A stretch of 64,000 nucleotides of DNA. Source: Paenibacillus pectinilyticus. GTDB taxonomy: Bacteria; Bacillota; Bacilli; Paenibacillales; NBRC-103111. Location: NCBI RefSeq assembly GCF_001700435.1, contig NZ_LYPC01000026.1, positions 248,001 to 312,000 on the forward strand, given 5' to 3'. Shown here one piece after another: positions 24,911 to 35,100 of the stretch. Every line of letters starts with the position of its first letter. Positions within the stretch are counted from its first letter, which is position 1. The translations under genes were made by a program, and so were the position numbers. The notes beneath the pieces were generated by a model. That model did no database searches, was not told the DNA's origin, and saw only the letters and a program-made list of their open reading frames with translations.

Positions 24911-24964
24911 CAGCCACAACCACAACCACAGCAGCAGCAGCACCAGCACCAGCACCAGCACCAG
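24911..24964. repeat. simple triplet/hexamer repeat
   Basis: Runs of CCACAA, then four CAG triplets, then four CACCAG hexamers, all C/A/G with no T. Slippage-prone DNA between a terminator and the inverted-repeat array. Confidence 0.85.
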
Positions 24965-25149
24965 TAACTGTATAACCTCCAGCTAATTCTACGCATGTTA
25001 CTCGTTTCGGACGAATAACTGGATTTCCTGCAGTTAAATCAAGCTACTTTCGCTGAAATGGCTGAATTGGACAGAATTAGCAGTATGTTTTCCATTTAAA
25101 GTGAAAATCAAACGAGATTCATAATAATTAGCTGTATATTTTCCAGTTA
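24965..25149. repeat. array of four degenerate inverted-repeat elements
   Basis: Elements at 24965-24986, 25016-25037, 25077-25099 and 25128-25149 follow the pattern TAACTG/TTAGCTG, nine bases, CAGTTA/CAGCTAA. Each can form a small hairpin. They are spaced about 51, 61 and 51 bases apart. This looks like a dispersed intergenic repeat family. Confidence 0.6.
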
Positions 25150-25247
25150 TTTTATATCAATGCGCTAGATTTCACTTGATATCGGAGGCAGAGGTGTTTT
25201 CATCAGGGAAGAGATAGCTTGTTCAAACCCTAAGCGCAGCATGAGAG

Positions 25248-25338
25248 GGAAAGAAGTCAGCATGATGCTAACGTGTTGTTGTAGAAGAGCAAAGAAGTCA
25301 ACACGATATTGACGCATTCTTGTAGAAACGCAATGAAG
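25248..25338. repeat. 41-bp degenerate tandem repeat
   Basis: 25248-25288 and 25289-25329 match at about 30 of 41 positions, both containing AAAGAAGTCA and TTGTAGAA. A third unit keeps only its first nine or so bases (GCAATGAAG from 25330). A minus-strand frame of 81 codons across this region is not a credible gene. Confidence 0.6.
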
Positions 25339-25487
25339 CTTTGTGCACTCGCTTATCGTGAACACTCCGCTTACCCTCAAAAAAAGACTTTCACTACAGT
25401 AAATCGACAACTGCCCTCATTGTTGGTCCCTCCCCCTCAAACCTATAATTAACACATAAGACAAATAGATAGTGTAGGTGAGAGCGA

Positions 25488-26450
25488 ATGAAATCCGCTA
25501 CTGTGAATGACCCGGTTGCCCAGCGGTCAACCCAAGTATTAAAGAAGAAAAGCTGGACGAAATACGTCCTGCAGCATCGCGCTTTTTATATCATGCTCAT
25601 TCCCGGACTGCTGTATTTCTTGATTTTCAAGTATGTCCCCCTGATGGCGAGCTTCATTGCTTTCCAAGATTACAACATTTTCAAGGGATTTACAGGCAGT
25701 GAGTGGGTAGGCTTCCAATGGTTCCAACAGCTATTCACGTATGACAAATTCGGGCGGCTGCTCCGAAATACGTTACTTATCAGCCTTTACCAGATTGTGT
25801 TCGCTTTCCCGTTGCCGATTTTATTGGCGATCATGCTCAATGAAGTGCGAACGATGGCGTTCAAGCGCATCACGCAAACGGTGCTGTATCTACCACATTT
25901 CCTATCGTGGACGATCGTTTTCGGACTAACGTATATGATGCTGTCTCCCGCTCAAGGGTTAGTAAACCATATCATTGCCTCCTTTCACGGAGATACGATT
26001 ACGTTCCTCCAGAAGCCGCAATACTTCCGCTCGATTATCATCATATCGGGAATTTGGAAGGAAATGGGTTGGAACGCAATCATCTTCATCGCTGCGCTGG
26101 CAGGTATTAATCCCTCCCTCTATGAAGCGGCGAAGATGGATGGAGCTAATCGCTGGAAGCAATTTCTACATATTTCGATACCAGGCTTACTGCCTGCGAT
26201 TATGATTCTGCTCATGCTCAAAATTGGACACATCATGGATTCCGGTTTTGAACAAATCTATCAATTTCTTAACCCAGCGACGTTCGAGACCGGTGATGTA
26301 CTGGATACTTACACGTATCGAGCGGGTATTCTACAGGGTCAATACAGCATAACAACGGCCATTGGGCTATTTAAATCCGTCATCGGATTCCTGTTATTAA
26401 TCATTGCTAACCGAGTAAGTAAATGGACAACTGGCGAAGGGCTATATTAA
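25488..26450 (+). CDS. sugar ABC transporter permease (LplB-type)
   Basis: 320 residues, six membrane segments. The N-terminal segment is YIMLIPGLLYFLIFKYVPLM, followed by AFQDYNIFKGFTGSEWVGFQWF as in LplB/YtcP-type permeases. The EAA loop is EAAKMDGANRWKQFLHISIPG. It is the first gene of an ABC cluster (25488-29034) without an ATPase; such CUT1 systems usually share an MsmX-type ATPase encoded elsewhere. It probably imports xylo- or uronoxylo-oligosaccharides, judging by the following xylanase genes. Confidence 0.9.
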   Translation: MKSATVNDPVAQRSTQVLKKKSWTKYVLQHRAFYIMLIPGLLYFLIFKYVPLMASFIAFQDYNIFKGFTGSEWVGFQWFQQLFTYDKFGRLLRNTLLISLYQIVFAFPLPILLAIMLNEVRTMAFKRITQTVLYLPHFLSWTIVFGLTYMMLSPAQGLVNHIIASFHGDTITFLQKPQYFRSIIIISGIWKEMGWNAIIFIAALAGINPSLYEAAKMDGANRWKQFLHISIPGLLPAIMILLMLKIGHIMDSGFEQIYQFLNPATFETGDVLDTYTYRAGILQGQYSITTAIGLFKSVIGFLLLIIANRVSKWTTGEGLY

Positions 26451-26467
26451 GGGGTGATTTTACGAAT

Positions 26468-27349
26468 ATGAAAATCAAACGAACATCAGGGGAAGTCGCC
26501 TTTGACGCGCTTAACATGGGACTATTGCTGCTATTCTGCCTCGCAGTCGCGATCCCTTTAATGAATGTCATCGCAGGGTCGCTTAGCTCCAATGAAGCTA
26601 TTATTCATTCGGAAGTAACGCTCTGGCCCGTAGGTTTTAATCTGCATAACTATGAATTTGTCATCCGAAATGCGGTGTTCTGGAAGTCGTTCTGGGTGAC
26701 GATTCAAATCGTTCTCATCGGAACTGCGATCAATATGATCCTCACGATTCTTACCGCATACCCCTTATCCAAAGGCTGGTTAGGCGGCCGGAAAATCATT
26801 TTACTCTTCATCATTTTCACGATGATTTTCCAAGCACCGATGGTGCCGATGTACATTCTTGTCAAAAGCCTTGGCTTACTGAACAGTATCTGGTCACTCA
26901 TTATCCCAGGCGCACTCAGTGCATTTAATATGATGCTGTGCATCACCTTCATGAGGTCGCTTCCGGAGGAGCTTTTTGAAGCAGCCAGAGTGGATGGCAT
27001 GTCCGAATACCGCATTGTGTGGCGCATTGTGGCGCCATTATCGATGCCGATCAATGTGACGCTTATCTTATTTTATGCAGTGGGGCATTGGAACAACTAT
27101 TTAGGCCCCCTCCTGTATATTACGGATCGCAATTTGCAACCGCTGCAATTGTACTTGTACAAGCTTATATCGCAATTCGATATGGACTCAGCAGGCGGGC
27201 AATCGGTACTCGAACTCTCAACACCGATTACACCGCAGGGGTTACAAATGGCAACGATTGTGATCGCAACGATCCCGATTATTATCATCTACCCGTTTTT
27301 GCAAAAGCATTTCATCAAGGGGGCTCTCTTGGGTTCTGTGAAAGAATAG
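26468..27349 (+). CDS. sugar ABC transporter permease (LplC/YtcP-type)
   Basis: 293 residues from ATG 26468, with AGGGGTGA upstream; ATG 26423 lies inside the first permease gene and is rejected. Six membrane segments; EAA loop EAARVDGMSEYRIVWRIVAPLSMP; AFNMMLCITFMRSLPEELF precedes it. It pairs with the upstream permease as the CUT1 transmembrane heterodimer. Confidence 0.9.
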   Translation: MKIKRTSGEVAFDALNMGLLLLFCLAVAIPLMNVIAGSLSSNEAIIHSEVTLWPVGFNLHNYEFVIRNAVFWKSFWVTIQIVLIGTAINMILTILTAYPLSKGWLGGRKIILLFIIFTMIFQAPMVPMYILVKSLGLLNSIWSLIIPGALSAFNMMLCITFMRSLPEELFEAARVDGMSEYRIVWRIVAPLSMPINVTLILFYAVGHWNNYLGPLLYITDRNLQPLQLYLYKLISQFDMDSAGGQSVLELSTPITPQGLQMATIVIATIPIIIIYPFLQKHFIKGALLGSVKE

Positions 27350-27379
27350 TGAAGTGCTTGAGCTGAAGGGAGATTTCAT

Positions 27380-27457
27380 ATGGGAGGTGGATCAATTTAT
27401 CCCAATATCGTCCAGATGATTTGGAAGAATGAACTAATTTATAATGTAGATAACTAG
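27380..27457 (+). CDS. possible 25-residue leader peptide
   Basis: AAGGGAG stands 8 bases before ATG 27380, and the frame closes at 27457, 14 bases before the binding-protein start. The peptide (MGGGSIYPNIVQMIWKNELI...) has no recognised family. It could be translated for coupling or be chance. Confidence 0.25.
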   Translation: MGGGSIYPNIVQMIWKNELIYNVDN

Positions 27458-27471
27458 GGAGGTTTTATTCG

Positions 27472-29034
27472 ATGAAAGTTTCTTTATCCAAAGTGGTTAC
27501 GTTAGCCTGCGTCGTATGTCTGGCTGGTGCGACAGCAGCCTGCTCCTCTGATAAAAGCGCGACAACAACTCCAACATCCGCGACACCAGCTGCAAGCCAA
27601 AGCGCGACACCGGCAGCACCGGAGAAAATTAGTATGTTCGTTTCAAACAACGCGCAACAGATTCCAGCTGGCAAATCGATGGATATTTCAACGGTCAAAT
27701 ATCTCGCCAATAAAACAAACACAGATCTGAACATTACCTTCCTACCGCATGAAAATTATATGGACCAGCTTAAGCTCAAGTTCGCTTCTGGTGACATTCC
27801 TGACGTTCACATGGTTTGGGGCATTGAAACCTCTGATCTCGTAATCAATGGTTTAGCCTTGGATTTGAAGCCATTAATCGATAAATACGGACCGAATTTG
27901 AAGAAAAATATCCCGCAATCCGCTTGGGACGCTGTTACGCTGAACGGCAAAATCCTAGCGATTCCACAATTGGCGCAAGGCAATGCGCCAGCGGAGCGTG
28001 TGATTTATGTGCGTAAGGATTGGATGGATAAGCTCGGAATCAAAGAACCTAAGACATCAGACGAGTTCCTAGACATGCTGCGCGCCTTCCGGGATAAAGA
28101 TCCGAATGGGAATGGCAAGAAGGATGAAGTGCCATTTGCTTCCCGTGAGAAGTTCGAGTGGGCGGACAATATTTTCGGCATGTATGGGGTCAATTTAGAT
28201 TCTAACACTGTGTACAATAACGAGGTTATGCCTGGCTATGTGAGTCCGAATATGAAGAAAGCCTTGGGCATGCTCAGAACGATGTACGCTGAGAAGCTGA
28301 TCGATAATGAGTTCCTGACGAATACACGGGCTATTTGGGATCAAAAGATTAAGTCCGATCTTGTTGGCTCATGGAACCATGTCGTATTCGGGATCTGGGA
28401 TCCGTGGCAGAAAGAGCTTAGTAAATTGCTTCCTGACAAAAAGCCTAACGTAGTTGCCATCACGACACCAAGAGGTGTAGGTTACGATGGTCAATTAGGA
28501 CGCGTTGAGCGCCCCGTTTTGAAAACGTTTGTCGTGAATAAAGATATGAAGCATCCAGAAGCGGTTGTCAAAATGTTTGATTGGCTCGTTTCCGATGAGG
28601 GTCAAATGTTCACCGAGCTTGGGATTGAAGGGCAATCCTACACCAAAGATGGCGGGGCCATTAAGTACAATGCAGATAAAGATACGGATGTAAAATGGCG
28701 TTCTGCAGTGTTCCAAATGCACGGCTTTAATGAAGCTGCACAGAAGGTTTTGATCAATAACGATGAAGCCTACAACAAACTGCTTACAACGATTGAAACA
28801 TCGCGCAAAGAAGGAATTACCAATCCAACCGCAGGTATGCCGCCTTCCGAAACTTTGACGAAGAATGCAGACCTTGGGTACAAGGGCTCTTTCCAAGAGG
28901 CAGCAGCCAAAATCATTCTAGGCGAGAAGCCGCTCGACTATTTCGATGAGTATGTAGCGAATTGGAAGAAGCAAGGCGGAGACAAAGCGATTAAGGAATT
29001 AACGGACTGGTATAACGCAAACCGTAAGAAATAA
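27472..29034 (+). CDS. sugar ABC transporter substrate-binding lipoprotein (LplA-type)
   Basis: 520 residues, the long LplA/YtcQ class. The signal peptide ends at lipobox GATAAC (Cys at about residue 24), followed by a Ser/Thr/Ala linker. The body includes SGDIPDVHMVWGIET and RKDWMDKLGIKEPKTSDEFLDMLRAFRDKDPNGNGKKDEVPF, a calcium-loop-like DPNGNGKKDE motif typical of these proteins. GGGAGG precedes the ATG. It delivers oligosaccharides to the two permeases upstream. Confidence 0.92.
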   Translation: MKVSLSKVVTLACVVCLAGATAACSSDKSATTTPTSATPAASQSATPAAPEKISMFVSNNAQQIPAGKSMDISTVKYLANKTNTDLNITFLPHENYMDQLKLKFASGDIPDVHMVWGIETSDLVINGLALDLKPLIDKYGPNLKKNIPQSAWDAVTLNGKILAIPQLAQGNAPAERVIYVRKDWMDKLGIKEPKTSDEFLDMLRAFRDKDPNGNGKKDEVPFASREKFEWADNIFGMYGVNLDSNTVYNNEVMPGYVSPNMKKALGMLRTMYAEKLIDNEFLTNTRAIWDQKIKSDLVGSWNHVVFGIWDPWQKELSKLLPDKKPNVVAITTPRGVGYDGQLGRVERPVLKTFVVNKDMKHPEAVVKMFDWLVSDEGQMFTELGIEGQSYTKDGGAIKYNADKDTDVKWRSAVFQMHGFNEAAQKVLINNDEAYNKLLTTIETSRKEGITNPTAGMPPSETLTKNADLGYKGSFQEAAAKIILGEKPLDYFDEYVANWKKQGGDKAIKELTDWYNANRKK

Positions 29035-29048
29035 GGTTGTTGCATGAC

Positions 29049-29098
29049 GGATGCCCATCTGAAGCAAGCAGGACACTCGCTCAGATGGGCCATCTTTT
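29049..29098 (+). terminator. probable intrinsic terminator
   Basis: Ten-base stem GCCCATCTGA/TCAGATGGGC with an 18-base loop, followed by a short T-rich tail. It lies between the transporter genes and the giant xylanase gene. Confidence 0.6.
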
Positions 29099-29135
29099 AT
29101 GTTTATGCATTTGAAATAAAGGAAGGAAGAGATCA

Positions 29136-32100
29136 ATGATGATAATGGGTAAAATGGGTAGAATGCTCGCTCTCCTGTTAATCGGTGCCTTGCTGATTGT
29201 ACCGTTCCAATCGATACGTGTTTTAGCACAAACACTGACGGAAGATGAGCTGGGGCAACTGCCTGGGAGTGAAGTTCTGATTTCTGATATTAAACAGCAG
29301 GGAGCGGCATTAAATCCAGAGGCCCCAGCTTACGGAACGGTTGCTAACTCAACAGTGGAGGGGCAAGCTTTTACAGAAGCATTGCGTTTCACAACGAACG
29401 TGCAGCCTGCTAGTACCTATCTCCTACAATATGTACTCCCCATCCAGGCAAGTATCGAAAAAGATGACGTCATGTTGGCAACGTTTTACGCAAGAACACT
29501 GAGATCTACGGTTGAAACGGCCGAAGGTACAGTGGCATTGGTTATGGAGAAAAGAGGGAATTTCGAAAAATCCATTACGGAGACGTTAACTGTTCCTTCG
29601 CAATGGAAGAAATTCATTGTTCCGATTAAAGCTGCTTTGATGATGGAAGCGAACACCCCACAGATTACCTTCCGTCTAGGCTTTAAGCCACAGGAGATAG
29701 AAATTGCGAATCTTAAAGTAGTGAATTATAAGAAAGCGGTTACATTCGAGAACTTACCAAGCACACCCGTTGTTTACGATGGCATGGAAGAAGACGCGCC
29801 ATGGCGGGCAGAAGCGAATGCACGTATTGAGCAGATCCGCAAAGGTGATCTAGCTGTCGAAGTGAAGGATGCGGATGGTCATCCCATTCCAGATGCCGCC
29901 GTGCATGTTCAGATGACGAAGCATGACTTTAAGTTTGGGACCGCCGTGAATAGCAACTTCATATTCGGGACCGATCAGAACTCGGAGATGTATCGAACGA
30001 AACTCAAAGAAAATTTCAATTCTGTCGTTATGGAAAATGAAATGAAATGGCCCTTTTGGGAGTCGGATAAAAGTAAAACAGTTAAGCTTTACAATTGGCT
30101 AGGTGAAAATAAATTCGACATCCGAGGTCACGCGCTTCTCTGGGATGGATCTGCCCGATTGCCGGGAGATATCCCGGGACTCCTCAGTGATAAGACCGCT
30201 TTGGAAAAGCGAATTCAAGACCACTTCCACGAGCTTGCTGGTCTCTTCCGAGGCAGATTGTATAACTGGGATGTGTTGAACGAACCCGTCTTGAATAGTA
30301 TGATCCGCAGCACCTATGATGACCAAGGCGCTGTCATGGCGAATTGGTTCAAAACAGCAAAAGAAGCCGATACAACGGCCAAATTATACGTAAATGAAAC
30401 GCAGATTCTAGGCACAGATGCGCCTGTCATTCAGAATTTCTCTAACATTCTGCAATCCATGAAGGATCATGGTGCGCCCATTGATGGCATCGGCATTCAA
30501 GCGCATTTTGGCAGTACGCCAGTTAGTCCTATGGCTTTCTATGATCAGCTTACGCATTTCACGCAGTATGCACCTGAAATCGCAATCACTGAATTTGATG
30601 TGAACTCACCAAGAGAAGATATTCAAGGGAAATTCACACGGGATATTTTGCTTGCTGCGTTTAGCCATCCGAACGTGAAATCGTTTACGATGTGGGGCTT
30701 CTGGGATGGCGCACATTGGCAGAACAATGCCCCGCTGTTTCGTAATGACTGGTCGCTGAAGCCTTCTGGGGAACAGTGGCGCAATCTGGTCTACGGAGCA
30801 TGGTGGACCGATGTGACGGGTACAACAGATGCGAACGGACAGTATGGTACACGCGGATTTTATGGGGATTATGATGTCACGGTAACACGTGGCGGTATAA
30901 GCCAAACGGTGAAGACCTCCTTGCAGCAAGGAAAAGACAACAAAGTATCCATTGTGTGGGGAGCTCCTTCAGAAGGTGGTTCGCAGGCTAGCTTCGTTCC
31001 GCTGCCGATTCCTGCTCAAGATGCAGAAATTACGGCCCCCGTATGGCCGTATGGCAGTGCATTTGGCGTCTCAGCGGCATCACCTACCTCGGTGACCTTC
31101 AACTGGCCTGCTGCGCATGATAATCAAAGTGTGGATGGTTACTTGATCTATCAAGACGGCCAATTACTGAAACGAACAACACCGAATGTCACCAGCTATG
31201 ATGTGACAGGACTAACACCAGGGCAATCGTACCTTTTGCACGTGCAAGCCGTAGATAAGCAAGGCAATCTATCACTTCCGAGCCCTGATATCCAAGCAAC
31301 GGCGGCATCAGCTGCAGACCAGACCGTGCCTGGATGGAAGAAAGGCGCTACGATCGCCATAGCGAATCTAAGTCAAACAGGTGCATCACTTTCCTGGCCT
31401 TCCGGCGTGGATAATGACGGAGCGGCTGGCTATCGCATTTATGTGAATGGGCAAATCACTGGCGATACCGAAACACCAAGCTATGCGTTGGCTCATTTGA
31501 CGGAGAATACGCAATATACTGTTCGCGTCGAAGCGAAGGATGGAGAAGGCAACTTATCGCTGGGTGGACCCATTGTTACCTTCCGTACGTTGGGGATAGC
31601 GGATATAACGCCACCTGCATGGACTTCACCCGCAACCCTGACAACTTCGGATATAACGGCAACTAGTGTGAACTTGAGCTGGAGCCAAGCATTGGATGCA
31701 AGAGGTGTAACGGCCTATCGCGTGTTCCAAGGCAATAAGGAGCTGGTTACGCTGCCAGTGACTACGAACAGTTTCCATGTAGATGGGTTAACTTCGAATA
31801 CGACGTACAACTTCAAGGTTGAAGCCGCCGATGGCAGCGATAACTGGTCCGTGACAGGCCCTGGGAGTACGGTCAAGACGAACGTAGGCACCGATGCTTC
31901 AGCGCCGATATGGCCAGCCAACCGTATGCTGACGTATAGCGGATTAACGGATCGCGCTGTGACATTAAACTGGACGCCAGCTGTGGATAACATTGCGGTT
32001 TCTGGATACCGGGTATATGGCAATAATACGGTACTCGCTGATGTGTATGGCAATGTGCAAAGCTTACCAGTAACGAACTTGTCTGCAGGTCAACCCTACA

Positions 32101-35100
32101 CATTCCGCATAGAGGCTCGCGATGCAACTGGGAATTGGAGCGTCAACGGACCTTCGGTTACGGTAACGACCGTCCCAGGCGTTACTAGAACGCAGCAAGT
32201 CCTCTATCCAAGTGATGACGCCTTCATTCAAGCACCTGCAACACTTGGCGGGGCGGGTACGACGAATAATATCGATTATCTGCGATATAAGAATGCAGCA
32301 GGTGTCACACCGAGTGAGACCAATAAGAACACAGGAAATAACAGACGTGCGTACTTGAAATTCCCTTTAACAACAGTGACGGGAAATGTCTATGATGCCT
32401 CGTTAAATCTTTACGTGTTTGCCGTCCAAACACCGAACATGAATATCAATATGGATCTTTATCAGACGGGTGATAACTGGCAGGAAGCAGGAGCGACACC
32501 AGTGAACTGGTTGAACAAACCTGTTGATGGCTCCAAGATCGCCTCAACTATCATCAAAAATGCAGGCTATTGGAAGAAATTCACGGTCACCGATCAGGTC
32601 GTTACCGAGGTTAATGGAGATCGAGTAATTTCATTTAAGCTTCAGGACGATGCATGGCTGGATCAGAATGTTGATTTCTATTCCAAAGATGCTACAGGAG
32701 CTAATGCGATTTACAAGCCGTACTTATCCGTAGGCACAGAACAATTGCCAGTTGATGTCATAGCACCAACCTGGACGAATGGCACGTTAACGGCCTCACA
32801 TGTACAACCACAAGCAGCGAGCTTAACGTGGTCAAGTGCACAGGATCAAAGCGGAATTAATGGCTACACGGTTTATCAAAATGGTACAGCGATTGCAACA
32901 GTAGGCTCCGATGTCTACAGCTACAATCTAACAGGCTTAACGCCTTCGACAGCCTATACGTTCAAGGTTGAAGCGCGTGATGCAAGCTTGGTATCGTCTA
33001 CGGGACCAACAACCAGTATAACGACACCAAGCGCGGACATCCTTGCGCCTGTCTGGTCACCTACAGCCACATTAACGGCACAGAATGTGTCACGCTTTGC
33101 AGCCACTTTACAGTGGCAAGCGGCTGCTGATCAATACGGCGTGGCAGCGTATGATATGTATAACGGAAATACAGTGTTGGCTTCCGTATATGGCGATGTC
33201 CTTTCCTATGAGGTAACAGGACTTACGGCTGGAACGGAGTATGATTTCCACGTAACGGCACGCGATGCGGCAGGGAACCTAGCGACAGGTCCTAACGTGC
33301 ATGTGACGACACTCGCACCGGATACAACCCGACCTACATGGGGCGTAGGAAGTCAACTTTCCACACCAGTAGTTACGTCATCCGGCTTCGCCTTAAATTG
33401 GCCAACAGCGACAGACGAAACGGGTGTTGATCATTATCTCATAGAAATGGATGGTTCAACCGCCCCTGAGGTTGCTAAGGATGTTAGAAGCTATTATGTA
33501 AATGGCTTGAATGAGGACACGGATTACCCGATCCAAGTTGTCGCCGTTGACGGAGCAGGTAACCGTTCGGATGGCTTGGCGCTGACAATCCGAACGCTGA
33601 AAGAAGATACCATCACGCCGCAATGGCCAACGGGATCTCGCCTCACATCCACACGTGAATCAGACAGAGAAACGCTGGCATGGGATGCAGCAGAAGATAA
33701 TGTGGCAATTAAGCAATATGTCCTGTACAGGGACGGTGTTGAAATTGCCCAAGTCGATGGAAGTGTAAAATCTTACACCATCATGGGAACCCCAGGCGCT
33801 ACGGCAGTTTATAAAGTAGAGGCGCAGGATTTTGTAGGCAATGCCACTGTATTTGGCCCGAGTACGAATGATCCTATCATTCCAGTGCCAAGTGATACAA
33901 CGCCACCAGGATGGCCGGCAGGAAGTAGCCTCACGTCAGGAGGCCTTTCAACGACATCGGTTCAGCTCACTTGGAGCGAAGCGATTGACCGCATGGGAGT
34001 AACGCAATACAAGCTGCTGAGCAGTGGAAGTGTGGTAGCGACAACACAAGGAACGACTTGGTTGGTGAACGGTTTGACGCCAGATACGACGTACAACTTC
34101 AAGGTGGAAGCGGCAGATGAGGCCAAAAACATGTCGAGTAATGGACCGAGCTTAACCATCACAACGCCAGCATCTCCACCACCAGTTGTTGTTCTACCTG
34201 TTACATCGCTTCCAGATCCGAAACAACCCGTTATTGATGTGATCAAAGGGGGAGCGCGAATTACAATCTCGCTGGAAGGCTTAGCAACGCAAGCAGGTAA
34301 AGTAAGTGCAACGCTGGATCAAGCAACACTTGACGCTGCCATCAAGAAAGCGGATGAGCAAGGAGCCGGAACTAAGAAGGTATCTATCCAGCTGCCACAT
34401 GTAGCGGGAGCACAAACTTACGCGTTGCAGATCCCTACCGACTATCTAACCAAGCAAGATGTGCTGCACGGCTTAGAGATTTCGACAGAGTTAGGTACCT
34501 TATTCCTGCCAAGCAACCTATTTGCCAATAACACAGAAGCTGCTGTGCATGCGAATGTGACGGTAAGCATTTCATTAGCGCAGCTTCCGAAGCAAGCGAA
34601 TCTCGGCGGTGCAACGAAGAATGTCGTGGAGCTGCATTTCGAAGCAGACGGGCAACCCTTGAAGTTCGAGAGCAGGGATACGAAGGTTTTTGTCGGTCTG
34701 CCGTATGTACTTACTACAGAAGAGAGAAGCCATGCCGAACTTCTGAATGTTTGGTATGTGAACGCACAAGGCCAAGCGCAGCTTGTACCGACAGGTCACT
34801 ATGATCCTGCATCGGGCCGTGTACAATTCAGCACGAACCACTTCAGTATGTATGCTGTTTCCTACAACAAGCCAGCTTTTCAAGATCTAGCTTCCACACC
34901 GTGGGCGCAGAAAGCCATTGAAACGCTTGCTGCCAAAGGAATTATTCAAGGGGTTACAGATCAAATCTTTAACCCGACCGCCACGATCACCAGAGCTGAT
35001 TTCACGAAATTGCTAGTCGAAACGTTTGGCTTACAAGCGACAGCTCAAAATCATTTCGAAGATGTCGCCCAAAGCGCTTACTACGAACGCGCAGTAGCGA

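Noticed and set aside
25165-25410. 81-codon minus-strand frame between the GH88 and transporter genes
   Set aside because: It overlies the 41-bp tandem repeat and has no ribosome site or recognisable features.
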